DNA of 64,000 nt, taken from contig SDUX01000002.1 in assembly GCA_008729055.1 (NCBI GenBank), positions 248,001 to 312,000 of the forward strand. Reading direction: 5' to 3'. This DNA comes from Pyropia haitanensis (taxonomy: Eukaryota > Rhodophyta > Bangiophyceae > Bangiales > Bangiaceae). The notes beneath the pieces were generated by a model that did not search any database, was not told the origin of the DNA, and was given only the letters and a program-made list of their open reading frames with translations. Below, in pieces: positions 51,838-61,792 of this stretch; positions within the stretch are counted from its first letter, which is position 1; every line of letters begins with the position of its first letter. The position numbers and the translations under genes are program-made.

Positions 51838-53553
51838 GATGGAAGTCGGTCAGCACCTGTACGCCGCACCAGTCTAGCTTGGAGGGGGGGGGAGGAAGGG
51901 AGATAGCGTGACGGAGGTGTGTGTCAAAGACGACCTTGCGAGCCGTGCCGACCTGCAGAACGTGGTGGAAGTACTGAAAGCGCGTTCGCAAAAATAAATA
52001 CCTCAAAGGCGAGGGGGGAACGCTGCACACGATGGCCGTCCGCAAGTACTTACTGACGCGTGCAGAGCACAAAAAAAATGAAAACCGTCTCGTATGCAGA
52101 TAGATAAGTGTACAGCACACATAGTAATTTTCCACTTGCTAGCCTGAAAGTTGAATTTAATTACATCCCAATTGACATAGAATGGAGAAGGGCGTGATTG
52201 TCTGAAAATCGGGTAAAAATAGAAGCACAAGCCAAATACAGAAAGCCGTACTCTGCCTCAGTCTTCGGCCACGATCAGACAGGGATCCTGCCCGCTGCAG
52301 CACGCACGGCCACCACGCGAGCCCCGCCGCGTCTCCGCATCGCCGCCGCTGACAAAGACGCGACAGACAATCGGGCGGCGGCAGCGGCGCCGCGCACCGT
52401 GTCCACCCCAACCGCCACGGCGCGCGCTGCGTCAGCGGCCTCTCCCCCTCCCTCCCCCCCACCCCCGCTGCTGTGTGCGTCCCGCGCGGGCGGTCGCGGC
52501 CTGTGCCACCCGCGGCGGCGCAGGCGCGCGGCAGCCGGTGGGCCCCCGGCGGCGGCTGCCCCTGTCGCCACCCTGGCCCCGCCGTTGCCACTGCCGCTGC
52601 TGCCGCGGCTGCCGCTGCGGGCGGTGGCTGGCGTCTGGGTGGTTCTTTGACGGCACCAACCGGGCGCGCCCCGACCCCCCGCCGCCGCAACCCCTTGCTA
52701 CGCCCTATACAGGGCGACCTGGCTCCCTGGCCAACTCCTGGTGGGCGGCGCTGGCGCGCGCGGGCGAGAGCGGGGGGGGGCCTCCACCAGCGGGCGGGTG
52801 CTGGCGGCAGGGGGACCCCTGCAGGCAGACCCCGCGGCGTCTGGGGGGGCCCTTGGCGGCCGCCGGCCGCCGCCACTGTACCCCGCCGGCCGCCGGCGTA
52901 CTGGTATGGGGACGACGCGTGGTTTATCGCGGGGTGGCGAGGGCCGGGGGGGGAGGGGGGTGGTGGGCAGGAGAGGCGTCTGGGGCCCACCGTCCGTACT
53001 GGTAACAGCCTGGTGGTGCCCCGCGTTTCACGCCTCCCCTGCCCCGTTTCCAGGCGAGGTAGGGGACCGCGTGCGGGGCGCACGCGCGCCTGTGTACGTG
53101 GTGGGCTGAGGGGGCTCGCGGCCTCCCCCCGCCCCCCCCTCCCCCCCCAAGGCTCGCAGCGGCGGCCGTGCGGGCGGCGCGCCCGGGGCGCCGCCGTCGG
53201 ACAGCCCGCGTGTGCCGGCGCGGCGCGGCTGCCACGCCTCGCCCGCCTGCGTCAGCCGACCGTCGTCGGCGGGCTTGAAGGCGTCGCCCCGCCGCCGCCG
53301 GGGACGCCGCCGCCACGCCCCAGCCAGCCGCCCGCAGCCACTACACCCCCGCGGTTCCGCACGCGCCGTGCGGGCCGCTACTTGAGCTCCCGGTCGTGCG
53401 CGGGCCGTTCCCCGTCGCGCCTTCCGTTACTCCCTCCCCCCCCCCCCCCCCCGCCACCTGCCGCCTCCCCTCCCCGCCTCGCGCCAGTCGCGGCTCCCTC
53501 CCGACCCGCTTATTCCCCCCCCCCCCCCCCCCCCCCCCCGCCTCGTCCCCACC
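51838..53553. promoter_or_regulatory. divergent region with an AT-rich island and a long C tract
   Basis: Positions about 51990-52240 are the most AT-rich part of the window, with an AATAAAT at 51993-51999, upstream of the zinc-ribbon gene. The rest is GC-rich without a credible gene. It ends in a 25-base C run (53515-53539) just before the RCC1-like ATG. Confidence 0.45.
53515..53539 (+). promoter_or_regulatory. 25-base C run in the leader of the RCC1-like gene
   Basis: The run ends 14 bp before ATG 53554. Shorter C runs occupy the same place before several other start codons in the window. Confidence 0.5.
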
Positions 53554-55194
53554 ATGCTGCGCGTGACCATCGGTGCGGTCGCGCGTGCGTCGGCAGTGGC
53601 GGCGCTGGCGGCGACCGCCGCGTCATCGGCGGCGGCGCTGCTGGAGCCGGTCGAGGCGCTGCTGTCCCGGTTTGTCTTCCTCGGCGTTGGCCAAGGCTTC
53701 TCCTCGGCGGTGCGGTCGCTCGACGATACGCTCTACTTTTGGGGCGACCAGGTGCCGACCAACTCGCTGGCGGTGGCGAGCAGCGCCACCTGGCTGACCG
53801 TCGAGGGCGGCACCAACGTCGAGTGCGGGATTGTGCGGAGCACGCTCAAGGTGCGCTGCTGGGGGGCGTCCAACCCGATCGTGTCTGAGGCGCCGGGGCC
53901 CGACGACCCCGACTCGGTGGGCCTGCAGCTGGCGATTGGCCAGGGCCACGTGTGCATGCTGACGTTTAACGAGAGCCTCGTGGAGCCCCGCACGCTGACG
54001 CTCGTTGAGGACACGCCGGAGAACAACCTGGCCTTCCTCCGCTCCGTCCGGCCCGTGTGCTGGGGGGCGCCCGGCCAAAACTCGGCGGAGAACCTGTCGC
54101 CGCCGCAGATTGGGGACGCCGAGGACGGCGACCCGGTCGTGAGCGTCCACACCGGCAACGGCTTTACGTGCGTGCACACCTTCAAGGGCCGCGTCGCGTG
54201 CAGCGGCACGTACGGCAATGGCGACGCGAGCACCAACCGGCCCGTTCCCCAAAACGTGCTGTTCAAGGCGGTCGCCGCGGGGGAGCTCCACGTGTGTGGG
54301 GTGCCCGAGGACTCGACGTCGCTCGTCTGCTGGGGGGAGTGCTCCGCGCTCGGCGAGTGCAACTCGCCGCCGGGGGTGCAGTTTAGTGGCGCGACGGGCG
54401 CGCTGTCGGCTGGCCGCACCTTTACGTGCGGCCTGACGCTTGACGATGAGCCGGTGTGCACGGGGTCGGCGCTGTTTTGGCAGCCGTCCCGCAGCGCGCC
54501 GCGGGACGTGCCGATGCTCGAGATTAACAGCGGCCTCACCCACACGTGCGGCATCCGTCGCAACGATACGGACCTGCAGTGCTGGGGGGAGTGCCTGTTT
54601 AGGGAGGTACGTGGCGAGCCGTCGGGCATTGGTGGATGGGGACGCGTCGCCGCGGTTGTTGCTCTGCCGTTTCTGTGTCACTGCGTCTTGTGCGCACCTT
54701 GTCCGCGTGGCCCCCGTGTGTCTGTTGTTCGGTTGCTCGTGATCACTGACCATCACGTTGTTCCCTTGCTTGAACCGTCTGCCTGCGGTGACGTGGCTTG
54801 CCGATGCTCCATTGCTCCCATGTTGCGTCCGGTACGTTTCCTTTTTTCGTACCTTCACCCCGCTCCCCTTCCCCCCCCCCCCCCCCACCCGCTTGTCTAC
54901 CAATCTCAGTGCGACCCGCCAGCGTCTTTCAACACCGTCCCGTGCCGGCGACAGCCCGCCTCGGGCACCTGCTACCGGGGCGTCAGCCCCGGCCTGTGCG
55001 AGATCCGTGAGTGCACCAGCGGCTTCCAGTGGCAGCTGGGCGGCACGTGCAACTGCTTCTTTGTGCTCGGCGACATGCCCGTCTACCTTGGCGAGGCCGC
55101 CAATGGGCGGGTGCGGTGTGGCGTGCGCCGCGACGTGCCGCGGTTCCAGCTGGTCCGGGGCGACGCGGAAAACGAGGCCAACAACTGCGCGTAG
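53554..55194 (+). CDS. secreted RCC1-like beta-propeller protein, two exons
   Basis: The spliced product has 445 residues (exons 53554-54606 and 54910-55194). A signal peptide (about 1-30) is followed by RCC1-type blades of the secreted kind, recognisable by recurring CWG and GxxHxC motifs: VGQGFSSAVRSLDDTLYFWG, CGIVRSTLKVRCWG, GQGHVCMLT, CWGAPGQNS, TGNGFTCVHTFKGRVACSG, ELHVCGV, LVCWGECSA, GRTFTCGLTLDDEPVCTG and LTHTCGIRRNDTDLQCWG. The second exon encodes a Cys-rich C-terminal domain (about 12 Cys). Such extracellular RCC1-like propellers occur in bacteria and protists and probably bind proteins or glycans; the ligand is unknown. The start context is CACCATGC. The intron is a multiple of three and open, so the unspliced frame also reads through. 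Confidence 0.82.
   Translation: MLRVTIGAVARASAVAALAATAASSAAALLEPVEALLSRFVFLGVGQGFSSAVRSLDDTLYFWGDQVPTNSLAVASSATWLTVEGGTNVECGIVRSTLKVRCWGASNPIVSEAPGPDDPDSVGLQLAIGQGHVCMLTFNESLVEPRTLTLVEDTPENNLAFLRSVRPVCWGAPGQNSAENLSPPQIGDAEDGDPVVSVHTGNGFTCVHTFKGRVACSGTYGNGDASTNRPVPQNVLFKAVAAGELHVCGVPEDSTSLVCWGECSALGECNSPPGVQFSGATGALSAGRTFTCGLTLDDEPVCTGSALFWQPSRSAPRDVPMLEINSGLTHTCGIRRNDTDLQCWGECLFREVRGEPSGIGGWGRVAAVVALPFLCHCVLCAPCPRGPRVSVVRLLVITDHHVVPLLEPSACGDVACRCSIAPMLRPVRFLFSYLHPAPLPPPPPHPLVYQSQCDPPASFNTVPCRRQPASGTCYRGVSPGLCEIRECTSGFQWQLGGTCNCFFVLGDMPVYLGEAANGRVRCGVRRDVPRFQLVRGDAENEANNCA
54607..54909 (+). other. spliceosomal intron in the RCC1-like gene
   Basis: The 303-nt, phase-0 intron has donor GTACGT and acceptor TCTCAG after a C-rich tract. 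It has no in-frame stop. Its composition (Val/Leu/His/Pro-rich, T-rich DNA) differs sharply from the flanking exons, which supports removal. Confidence 0.75.
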
Positions 55195-55743
55195 GAGGGC
55201 AAGGGGGGGGGCAGGCGGCGTGCGCACGGCCTTTGCAGTCGGCTAGATTGGTGCTGGTTGGGGGGGGGAGGGGGGAACGGGTGGAGGTGGGAGGGGAGAG
55301 ACACGGGGGCTCTGACTTTGACATTACTATTCTCTTTCCTGTCTTTCCACGTCCGCTGGGCTGCGCGCACCGTAGCCGTACCCCAGCACACCCGATGCCC
55401 CTTGAGCATGGCGGCAGGCCTCGGCCCCTGCACGGGGGTGTCCTCCGCAGGGGTTGTAGCAAGTGCCACACCGGCATTGGCATCGTCGGCGCCGGCCGGC
55501 CGCGGTGCGTACCGTGGGCCCGACAGTGGGGATTTCGCGCGGAGCTCTGACCTGATCGACGGTCGATCCGTGGCCGTGCGACAGCGATCGCCCGGTCGAT
55601 GGCCCCCGCGGTGGCGTCTGCGCCCTCTCCCGCCCACACACCCCCCACCCCCCACCGCCCCTCTCCACCCGCGCAACTCACCCCCCCCCCGGCCCCTCTG
55701 CTCCCATCAGCTCTCCCCTCCTCCCATCCCCCGCCTCCCCCCA
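55195..55743. other. spacer before the thioesterase gene
   Basis: No gene is seen. The last 70 bases are an almost pure C/T leader before ATG 55744. Confidence 0.35.
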
Positions 55744-56544
55744 ATGACTCCCGCCTTTGCGCCGCCGCCGCTGCCCGTCGCGGTCGCGGCGGCGGCGCGC
55801 GGCCGCCTCGCCCCTGCCGGCCGGCCGCGGCCGCCACCGTCGCCCGCGGCGGCCGCCACGGGCGGCGGCCGCCGCTGCCGTCGCGGCGGCCCGACGGTCG
55901 TTGCGTGTGCCAACGGGGCGCCCCCTTCTGCCCCCTCCACGACGGCGGCGGCGGCGGCGACGGCGGGTGCGACGACCGCCGCCGCGGGCGCGCCCCCCGC
56001 GGCGGGGGTGCGGCTGCCCGCGGTGGACGGTGACGGCGAGACCATTGGCTGGTGGTCGGCGTCCCCCCCCACCCCCCCCACCCCCTCCACGCCCACCTTT
56101 TTCCTCCGCAAGGTCGTCTCCCCCCGCGACAGCGACTACAGCGGCGCCCTCTGGCACGGCGCGTACGTTGGGTACCTGGAGGAGGCGCGCGTCGGCGTCC
56201 TCGCCAGCCTCGGCGTGCCGTACGGTGGCCTCGTCGACGGCGCGGGCGTCGAGCTGGTCGTCGCGTCGCTCGCCATCACGTACGTGTCGCCCGCGCGGCT
56301 GGGCGAGGCGGTCACCGTCAGCGTGCGGGCGGCGGGGGGGGGGCGCGTCCGGCTGGGCCTCGAGTCGGAGGTGCTCGCCGCCGCGACGGGCCGCCCCGTC
56401 GCGCGCGCGCGGGTGGTGCTGGCGCCGGTGCGCGTCGCGGACGGGCGGCTGGTGCGGGCGCTGCCGCCGCGGCTGGCCGAGGCGCTCCGGCTGTTTGGGG
56501 GGGGCTGGGAGGAGTTTGTGGCGGCCGTGGGGGGGGGGGGGTGA
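55744..56544 (+). CDS. hotdog-fold acyl-CoA thioesterase, 4HBT/YbgC type
   Basis: The 266-residue protein has a first part of about 85 residues rich in Ala, Arg, Pro and Ser, typical of a plastid transit peptide. The hotdog domain begins RKVVSPRDSDYSGALWHG, continues AYVGYLEEARVGVLASLG, then LVVASLAITYVSPARLGEAV and ends with RVVLAPVRVADGRLV. The D-x-D-x-x-G-x-x-x-H arrangement and the Glu of YLEEAR match the 4-hydroxybenzoyl-CoA/YbgC family. Plastid members include DHNA-CoA thioesterases of phylloquinone synthesis and general acyl-ACP/CoA thioesterases; the sequence does not decide between them. A poly-Gly end before the TGA is coded by a G run, so the very end may be misread. Confidence 0.82.
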   Translation: MTPAFAPPPLPVAVAAAARGRLAPAGRPRPPPSPAAAATGGGRRCRRGGPTVVACANGAPPSAPSTTAAAAATAGATTAAAGAPPAAGVRLPAVDGDGETIGWWSASPPTPPTPSTPTFFLRKVVSPRDSDYSGALWHGAYVGYLEEARVGVLASLGVPYGGLVDGAGVELVVASLAITYVSPARLGEAVTVSVRAAGGGRVRLGLESEVLAAATGRPVARARVVLAPVRVADGRLVRALPPRLAEALRLFGGGWEEFVAAVGGGG

Positions 56545-56989
56545 GGACGGCGCGCCACCCAGCGGCGCGTGAGGTGCGTCGTGGGGACTCGGGGGGGAGG
56601 GGGGAGGGGAGGGGGCGGGGGGGCCGCCTTTTGTGGCGGTGTCCTGACCGTGCATGACCGGGAACTGCCAGCCCGCCGCTACGCGCGGCTCGTGGCCAAG
56701 AGCGCGACCTTTTTGGGTGCTCCCGGGGGCGCACGCGCGGGCATCTCCGCACCGCGTCAAGTGGGCCACACTCGTGACGTCTGTTTTAGCACACCCTAAC
56801 GCGTGTACAGTCTTGGGGATACCCGCGCGTGCCGCGCTTTGGCCGCGCTCCCAGCACTGTGTCGGCGTCCACGCCGCCATCCCCCTCCACCCCCCCCCCC
56901 CCGCCCCCCCCCGCCCCCATGCACGCTGCCCGCTTGCCCCGGATCCGCACCCAGTCGGAAAAAGTCCCAGTTGGTGGCGCCGCGGGCGC
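56545..56989. other. convergent spacer
   Basis: I see no gene between the thioesterase and the second Hint gene. Confidence 0.35.
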
Positions 56990-57336
56990 TCAGAGCTCGA
57001 CGACGTCCCCCCCCCGCGGCGCGAGCCGCGCCCACCCCCCCCCCCCACTCGGCAGGCGGAGGCCGGCCAGCCCGACGCGCGCGGCAACGTCCGCGACGGC
57101 ACGGACGGCGCGCAGGGCGGGCGCCGCGACCGCCGGCGCGACGGCGGTCGTCAGCTCCGACGCCCACACGCCGTCGACGAGGACGCCCGCCCCGCCCGCC
57201 GCGTGCGGCGCGTACAGGCCGGCGCGGGTGACCGCCTCGATGGCCACGACGGGCGAGCGGCTGCCCGACGCGAGCGTCAGCTCGTCGCCCACCGCCACCG
57301 CCGCGGCGGCGGTCAGCGCGGGCGCCGCTGGCGCCG

Positions 57337-57370
<34 letters not shown>

Positions 57371-58399
57371 TCCCGCCCGCACGACGGGCAGGTAGTGGCC
57401 GGGGGAGAGGGTGATCGCCGCGCCCGCGGCGGTGACGAGGCGCACAAACGGGTGCACGCCGTCGCGGTCCGCGTGGGAGAAGAAGTAGACGCGGCCCGTC
57501 GTTGACGGGGACGTGCGCACCGCGTCGCCAACGGCGAGCGCGTCCATCCGCAACGCCCGCCCGTCGGCCGTCTGGACGGTCGCGTCGGCGGGGAAGCAGG
57601 CCGGGTCTTCCACACCCGGCGCGGGCGTCGGGGGCGGGCCGCCCTCGCCGCCGCCGCCACCGCCCACCGGGTCGAGCGGGGCGTCCGTCTCCTCCGGCTC
57701 CCCCGACTCGACGGGCTCCTCCGACGGCGCCGCCACCTCCACCCCAATGTTGATGTCCTCGAGCTTGACGTTGGTGTCCGAGACGGCGGCGTAGACGCAG
57801 CCCGGCGAGGACGGCCCGGGTGTCAGCAGCAGGTACTTGTACCCGACCTGCAGGTTGATGCCCGCCGCGACGAGCGGCAGGAACGGCCGCGCAAAGATGT
57901 AGATCGCGCCCGCCGCAAACGTCGTGTCGCCACAGTAGAGGGCGCCCGGGTCGACGCCGATGAAGAACTCCTCGCCCACCTCTTGGAGCGCCGTCGCCTG
58001 CTCAAACGCGCGGGCCATGCCCTCGGACTGGGCGGGGCCGCTGAGGAGCTGCGTCACCTCTGGCGGCACCATGCCCGGCTGCGAGAAGAGCGCCGACGAC
58101 ACAAACGGGAGCGTGTCGCCGACGGCGCCATCACACCGGCGGTCGTCGTGGATGATGGTGGTGTGGCCGACCGACACCTTTTGGGGCCCCGCCGACCCGT
58201 CGTAGGTGGTAAACTCCATCATGGCGGGACACGACGCCGGACCCGCCACGCGCGTCCACTTGTCCTGCACGTTGGCGCCGTAAAAGGTGCGCACGCCGTG
58301 CGGCGCGTCGATTGGCGTGTCGATCGGCGACGCCGCCGCGGCCGTCGCCAGAGCGACGGCCGCCGCCGCGGCGGCGGCCACGGCCACCGTCCGTCCCAT
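56990..58399 (-). CDS. secreted Hint (Hedgehog-type autoprocessing) protein 2
   Basis: The 469-residue protein is a paralogue of the protein at 21016-22395. A signal peptide (1-24) precedes an N-terminal domain of about 200 residues. After a Pro/Gly/Glu linker the Hint domain starts at CFPADA. It contains MDALAVGDAV, LSPGHYLPV (S-P-G-H where T-P-G-H is usual), an Ala-rich loop, DELTLA and GLYAPHAAGGAGVLVDGVW. The N-domains of both proteins share spaced features: a Cys-Asp pair (RRCDG / EQCDD), a VD-x-x-x-x-x-CGD block, the strand AIYIFAR / AYVFLR and GCVYAA / GCVYSA just before the linker. The Thr-to-Ser change may alter cleavage efficiency. Family knowledge predicts self-cleavage before the Hint Cys; the partner and signal are unknown. 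Confidence 0.87.
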
Positions 58400-60319
58400 C
58401 GTGAGAGCGGCGGGTCAGCGCGGGCGGCACGACGGTCGCGGGAGCGGCGCGATTGTCGTCGGCGGGGGGGCGGACAGGTCGCGCGTGGGTCACGGCGGGG
58501 CGCGGTCCTCCTCGACTCGGGGGGGTAACGCCGGCGCGGCAAGGTGAAGCGGCTGGTGAGTGCCGCCGGCGCGGGGCACGGAGCGGCGGCGCAACGGATA
58601 AGCGCGATTCCGTGACAAGCGCGTCGGCCGGCCGGCCATGCACTGGTGCCGCAGACCGACACCCCAAAGCAGCAGGGTGCACCGCGAGAAAGGCGTGCGA
58701 CAACCACCCCCTCCGCGCAAGCCTCCATTCACCGTCCGCTCCGCGTGGTCCCTCCCGGCACCGCCTTTCCGTGCTGCGACCGCTCATCGCCAGCGCCAAC
58801 AGCCCCACCGGGCGGGCCTGTGTGGTCAGCAAGAGTGGCACAACGCCCCGCCACACCCCATCGGTTACAGTACGCATGGGCGGAGTGGCCGTTGCAGGCA
58901 CTCGCGTACACCGCCGCACGAGGGCCGTCACGCCCACAAGCTGCGCGGCGGGTGTGCGGACGGGGGTCACCCACGCTTGGCGCAAGGGGGGGCAGAAAAA
59001 AAATCGAAACCCCCGGCGGACAGACCACCACCAACTGTCAACGACCGCCGGGATTGTCTCGGGGGGCAGCGCGAGACAGAGACAGGCGAACAGTGGCGGT
59101 ACGTAGTAGCAGGTAATCCATCGCCGCAGGTGGCGGCGGGGGCGTGGCCCCTGGCTGCTGACGCGGCCACCTGCAAAGCGGGCGTCGACGGGCAACAGCC
59201 AATTGTGAAGCAGCGTCAGGGGGACCCACGCGGGGAGGCTCGTGCGTCAGGATAGGGGAGAGTGCGGTGTCTCGCGCGGCCGCAGGTCCCGGCATTGTAT
59301 ATCCTAGGATAGTCGACAGCGCCGTCTCCCTTTCCTTCACTGCTGGCGTCGGCTTAGACGAGCACGGTCCAGCTCGTCCCCCGCCGGCGCTGGTCTTGTG
59401 TGCGGGTAGTGCGCTTGGCGTAGGCCCAGTCTCCCAGCAGTCGCGGGGTGTGTCCGTCCGCGCGGGCGGGTCGGACACGCATGCAGCAGGTGGTCGATGG
59501 GCAGCTGGGCCCCCGCACAGAGCACCGCACGTGCCGCCGTGCCTGGCGCCGCCCGCCCCGCCGCCGTGCTGCCGACCGCGCCCAAATTGGCCGTCACCAA
59601 GCTCGGAGGGACGGGTACGTGGCAGCGTCAGGAGCCCCAAATCCCGACCTCCAGAGGAGGAGCGGCGAGCGCCCGCTGCTCCACCTGTCGTGCAACGTAT
59701 CCATTGGAGCCACGGCGTCACGGCGGTTGGCGAAGGGTGCGTGGCGGCGGGGTCCTTGAGCCTACCTCGCATTCCGTGGGGGGGGTTACAAACATAGACT
59801 CAAGTCAATTGAAATGTAATTCTCTGTTGTTTCGTACTTGCCCTGTCTGCGTCCGCGGTCGTGAAGCGTCGCACTCGCCGCTGCGCTCTCGTGGCAGGCA
59901 TCTGTGCTACGGAGGCAACGCGCGCAAGACATCGATACGAAACATCGAATCAGTGCTTCTTCTCGTGGGACGCACCGACCGGCGTGTTGCGGCGGCAGGG
60001 GCTGCCGGCCATCACGGTGCACGCGCCGCGATCAGTCTGCGCAGAGACCGGCCACGACGGGCGGGGCGGGTGCAGCCCTACGACAAGTGTATGCCAGATA
60101 CGGGGATTCTGGGCCCCGCCATCCGGGTCCGGGATGATCTCGACGAACAAGTGGAACGCGGAGGAGACGGCCGCGGCGGCGGTGGCTGATGAGGCGACGG
60201 GGCGGCTACGCCGCGGCCGTCGTGGCGCGGCACGCCATCGCGGCCGCCGCCGGGGCAATTGGAAAAGGGGGGAGGGCGATCCTGGCGGCGCCCGCGCCGG
60301 CGGTGGCGTCGGTGACGGC

Positions 60320-60355
<36 letters not shown>

Positions 60356-60595
60356 ATGCATAGGTGAAAAGTACAGTGCTTCGGAGCTCCTCCGTGGATG
60401 TCAGAACAGTGCTGTAGGGCGTAGTCCCAAAAATTCGTGCTCTGGGACACTGTACCGTTGAGGGGGGTTTGAACGCAGCTGCTCGCGCGCGCACGCCCGA
60501 TTCTGGCCAAAACTAAATCCCTGGGGGTCCACGGGTTTGGTCGCACTGCGCGGGGGGGGGGGCCGCCGACTGATACAACCGTACGCCGCCGTACG
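58400..60595. other. 2.2-kb gene-free region
   Basis: No frame has a recognisable domain. A small AT-rich patch lies at 59800-59840, and a (GGC)n run at about 60325-60356. Confidence 0.35.
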
Positions 60596-61160
60596 TCATC
60601 CTGTCGCGCCGTCGCCATCGGTGGCAGGCGACGGGCCCGTCACGCACCGGTACGCCAAGACGGGCGCATAGCGGCGGGGGAAGCCGCGGCGGCCAGCAAC
60701 GCCACCGCCCAGCAGCACCCCCGCGGCGGCGACGCCCGCCAAAAAGCCGTGCGCCGCGTAGAAGCCGAGCGCGAGCATGGAGCGGATGCCGAGCGACCAG
60801 CCCAGCGCGTCGAGCGCACGCACGTACAGCACAGAGTGCGCGCCCGTGTCGGCAGGGGGCGCGCACGGAGCGAGTTGTGCCACGGGGGGGGGAGACCCCG
60901 CCAACGCTATTGCCCTGGTCACCGCCGCCGCCGCCGCCACCGCGGACGGGGCCGCCACCGTCCCCTGCCGGCGGCGGCGGCGACGGCGGCGGCGGCGGCG
61001 GGGGCGGCGCTCCCCCCTCCGCGCCCCCCGCCGCCAAGGGCAGCGGGGGGCACCGCCGTCGCCGCCGAAGACAGACCCGTACGCGCCGCCGCTGCCGCCG
61101 CCGCTTGCCGCCGCCGCCTCAACGGACGCAGGGGCTGCCCCCCCACGCCGCGCCGTCTTC
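60596..61160 (-). other. unassigned open frame with a hydrophobic C-terminal part
   Basis: The last 100 residues of a long minus-strand frame look coding: VTRAIALAGSPPPVAQLA, then LYVRALDALGWSLGIRSML, LGFYAAHGFLAGVAAAGVLL and a short tail. These contain one or two possible membrane segments. No ATG precedes them in this interval. They may be an exon, or an extension of the pseudouridine synthase if the run at 61226-61242 is misread by two bases. Confidence 0.3.
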
Positions 61161-61164
61161 CCCC

Positions 61165-61751
61165 TCAGCCGTACCGCGGCCGCTCGGCCGTGGCAGCCGC
61201 CTCGGCCCACCCGTGGCTCAGGCCGCCCCCCCCCCCCCCCCCACCGGCGGCCGCCAGTCCGCCGCCGCCCACGCCGGCGGCGCGCACTCAAACCCCCAGC
61301 CGTCGCCCGCGTAGCGCACCGCCCACAGCGCGACCGCGTCCGGCCGGCCCGGCCGGTCCCCCCGCCCCGCCACCACCGCCGGGCAGCGGTCACACCCCGC
61401 GGCGGCGCCCGCGGCGGCGGCGGCCGCTAGGCGCGCCCGGTCGGCAGCGTCCACCACACACGGGTGGCTGCCGTCGGTGCAGTGGACGCAGCAGCAGGGC
61501 GCCGCGTCGGGGCCCACCGCCGCCGCCGCCGCCGCTGCGGGGTTGTACAGCCCGTCGTCGACGATCGGGTGGCCCGCCGCGGCCAGGTGCAGCCGGATCT
61601 GGTGCGTCCGGCCGGTCGCGGGCGACGCCGCCACCACCGACGTGTCCGTGGCGGCGTCGTAGCGCCGGAGCGTCACGGTCGTGCGCGCGCGCTTGACCAC
61701 CGGCGCCGCCCCGGACCGGGACACCGCCGGGGGGGGGGGGGTGGCAACGTC

Positions 61752-61792
<41 letters not shown>

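Noticed and set aside
60189..60461. Ala-rich plus-strand frame of 90 residues
   Set aside because: Most of it is translated from a (GGC)n run; no independent support.
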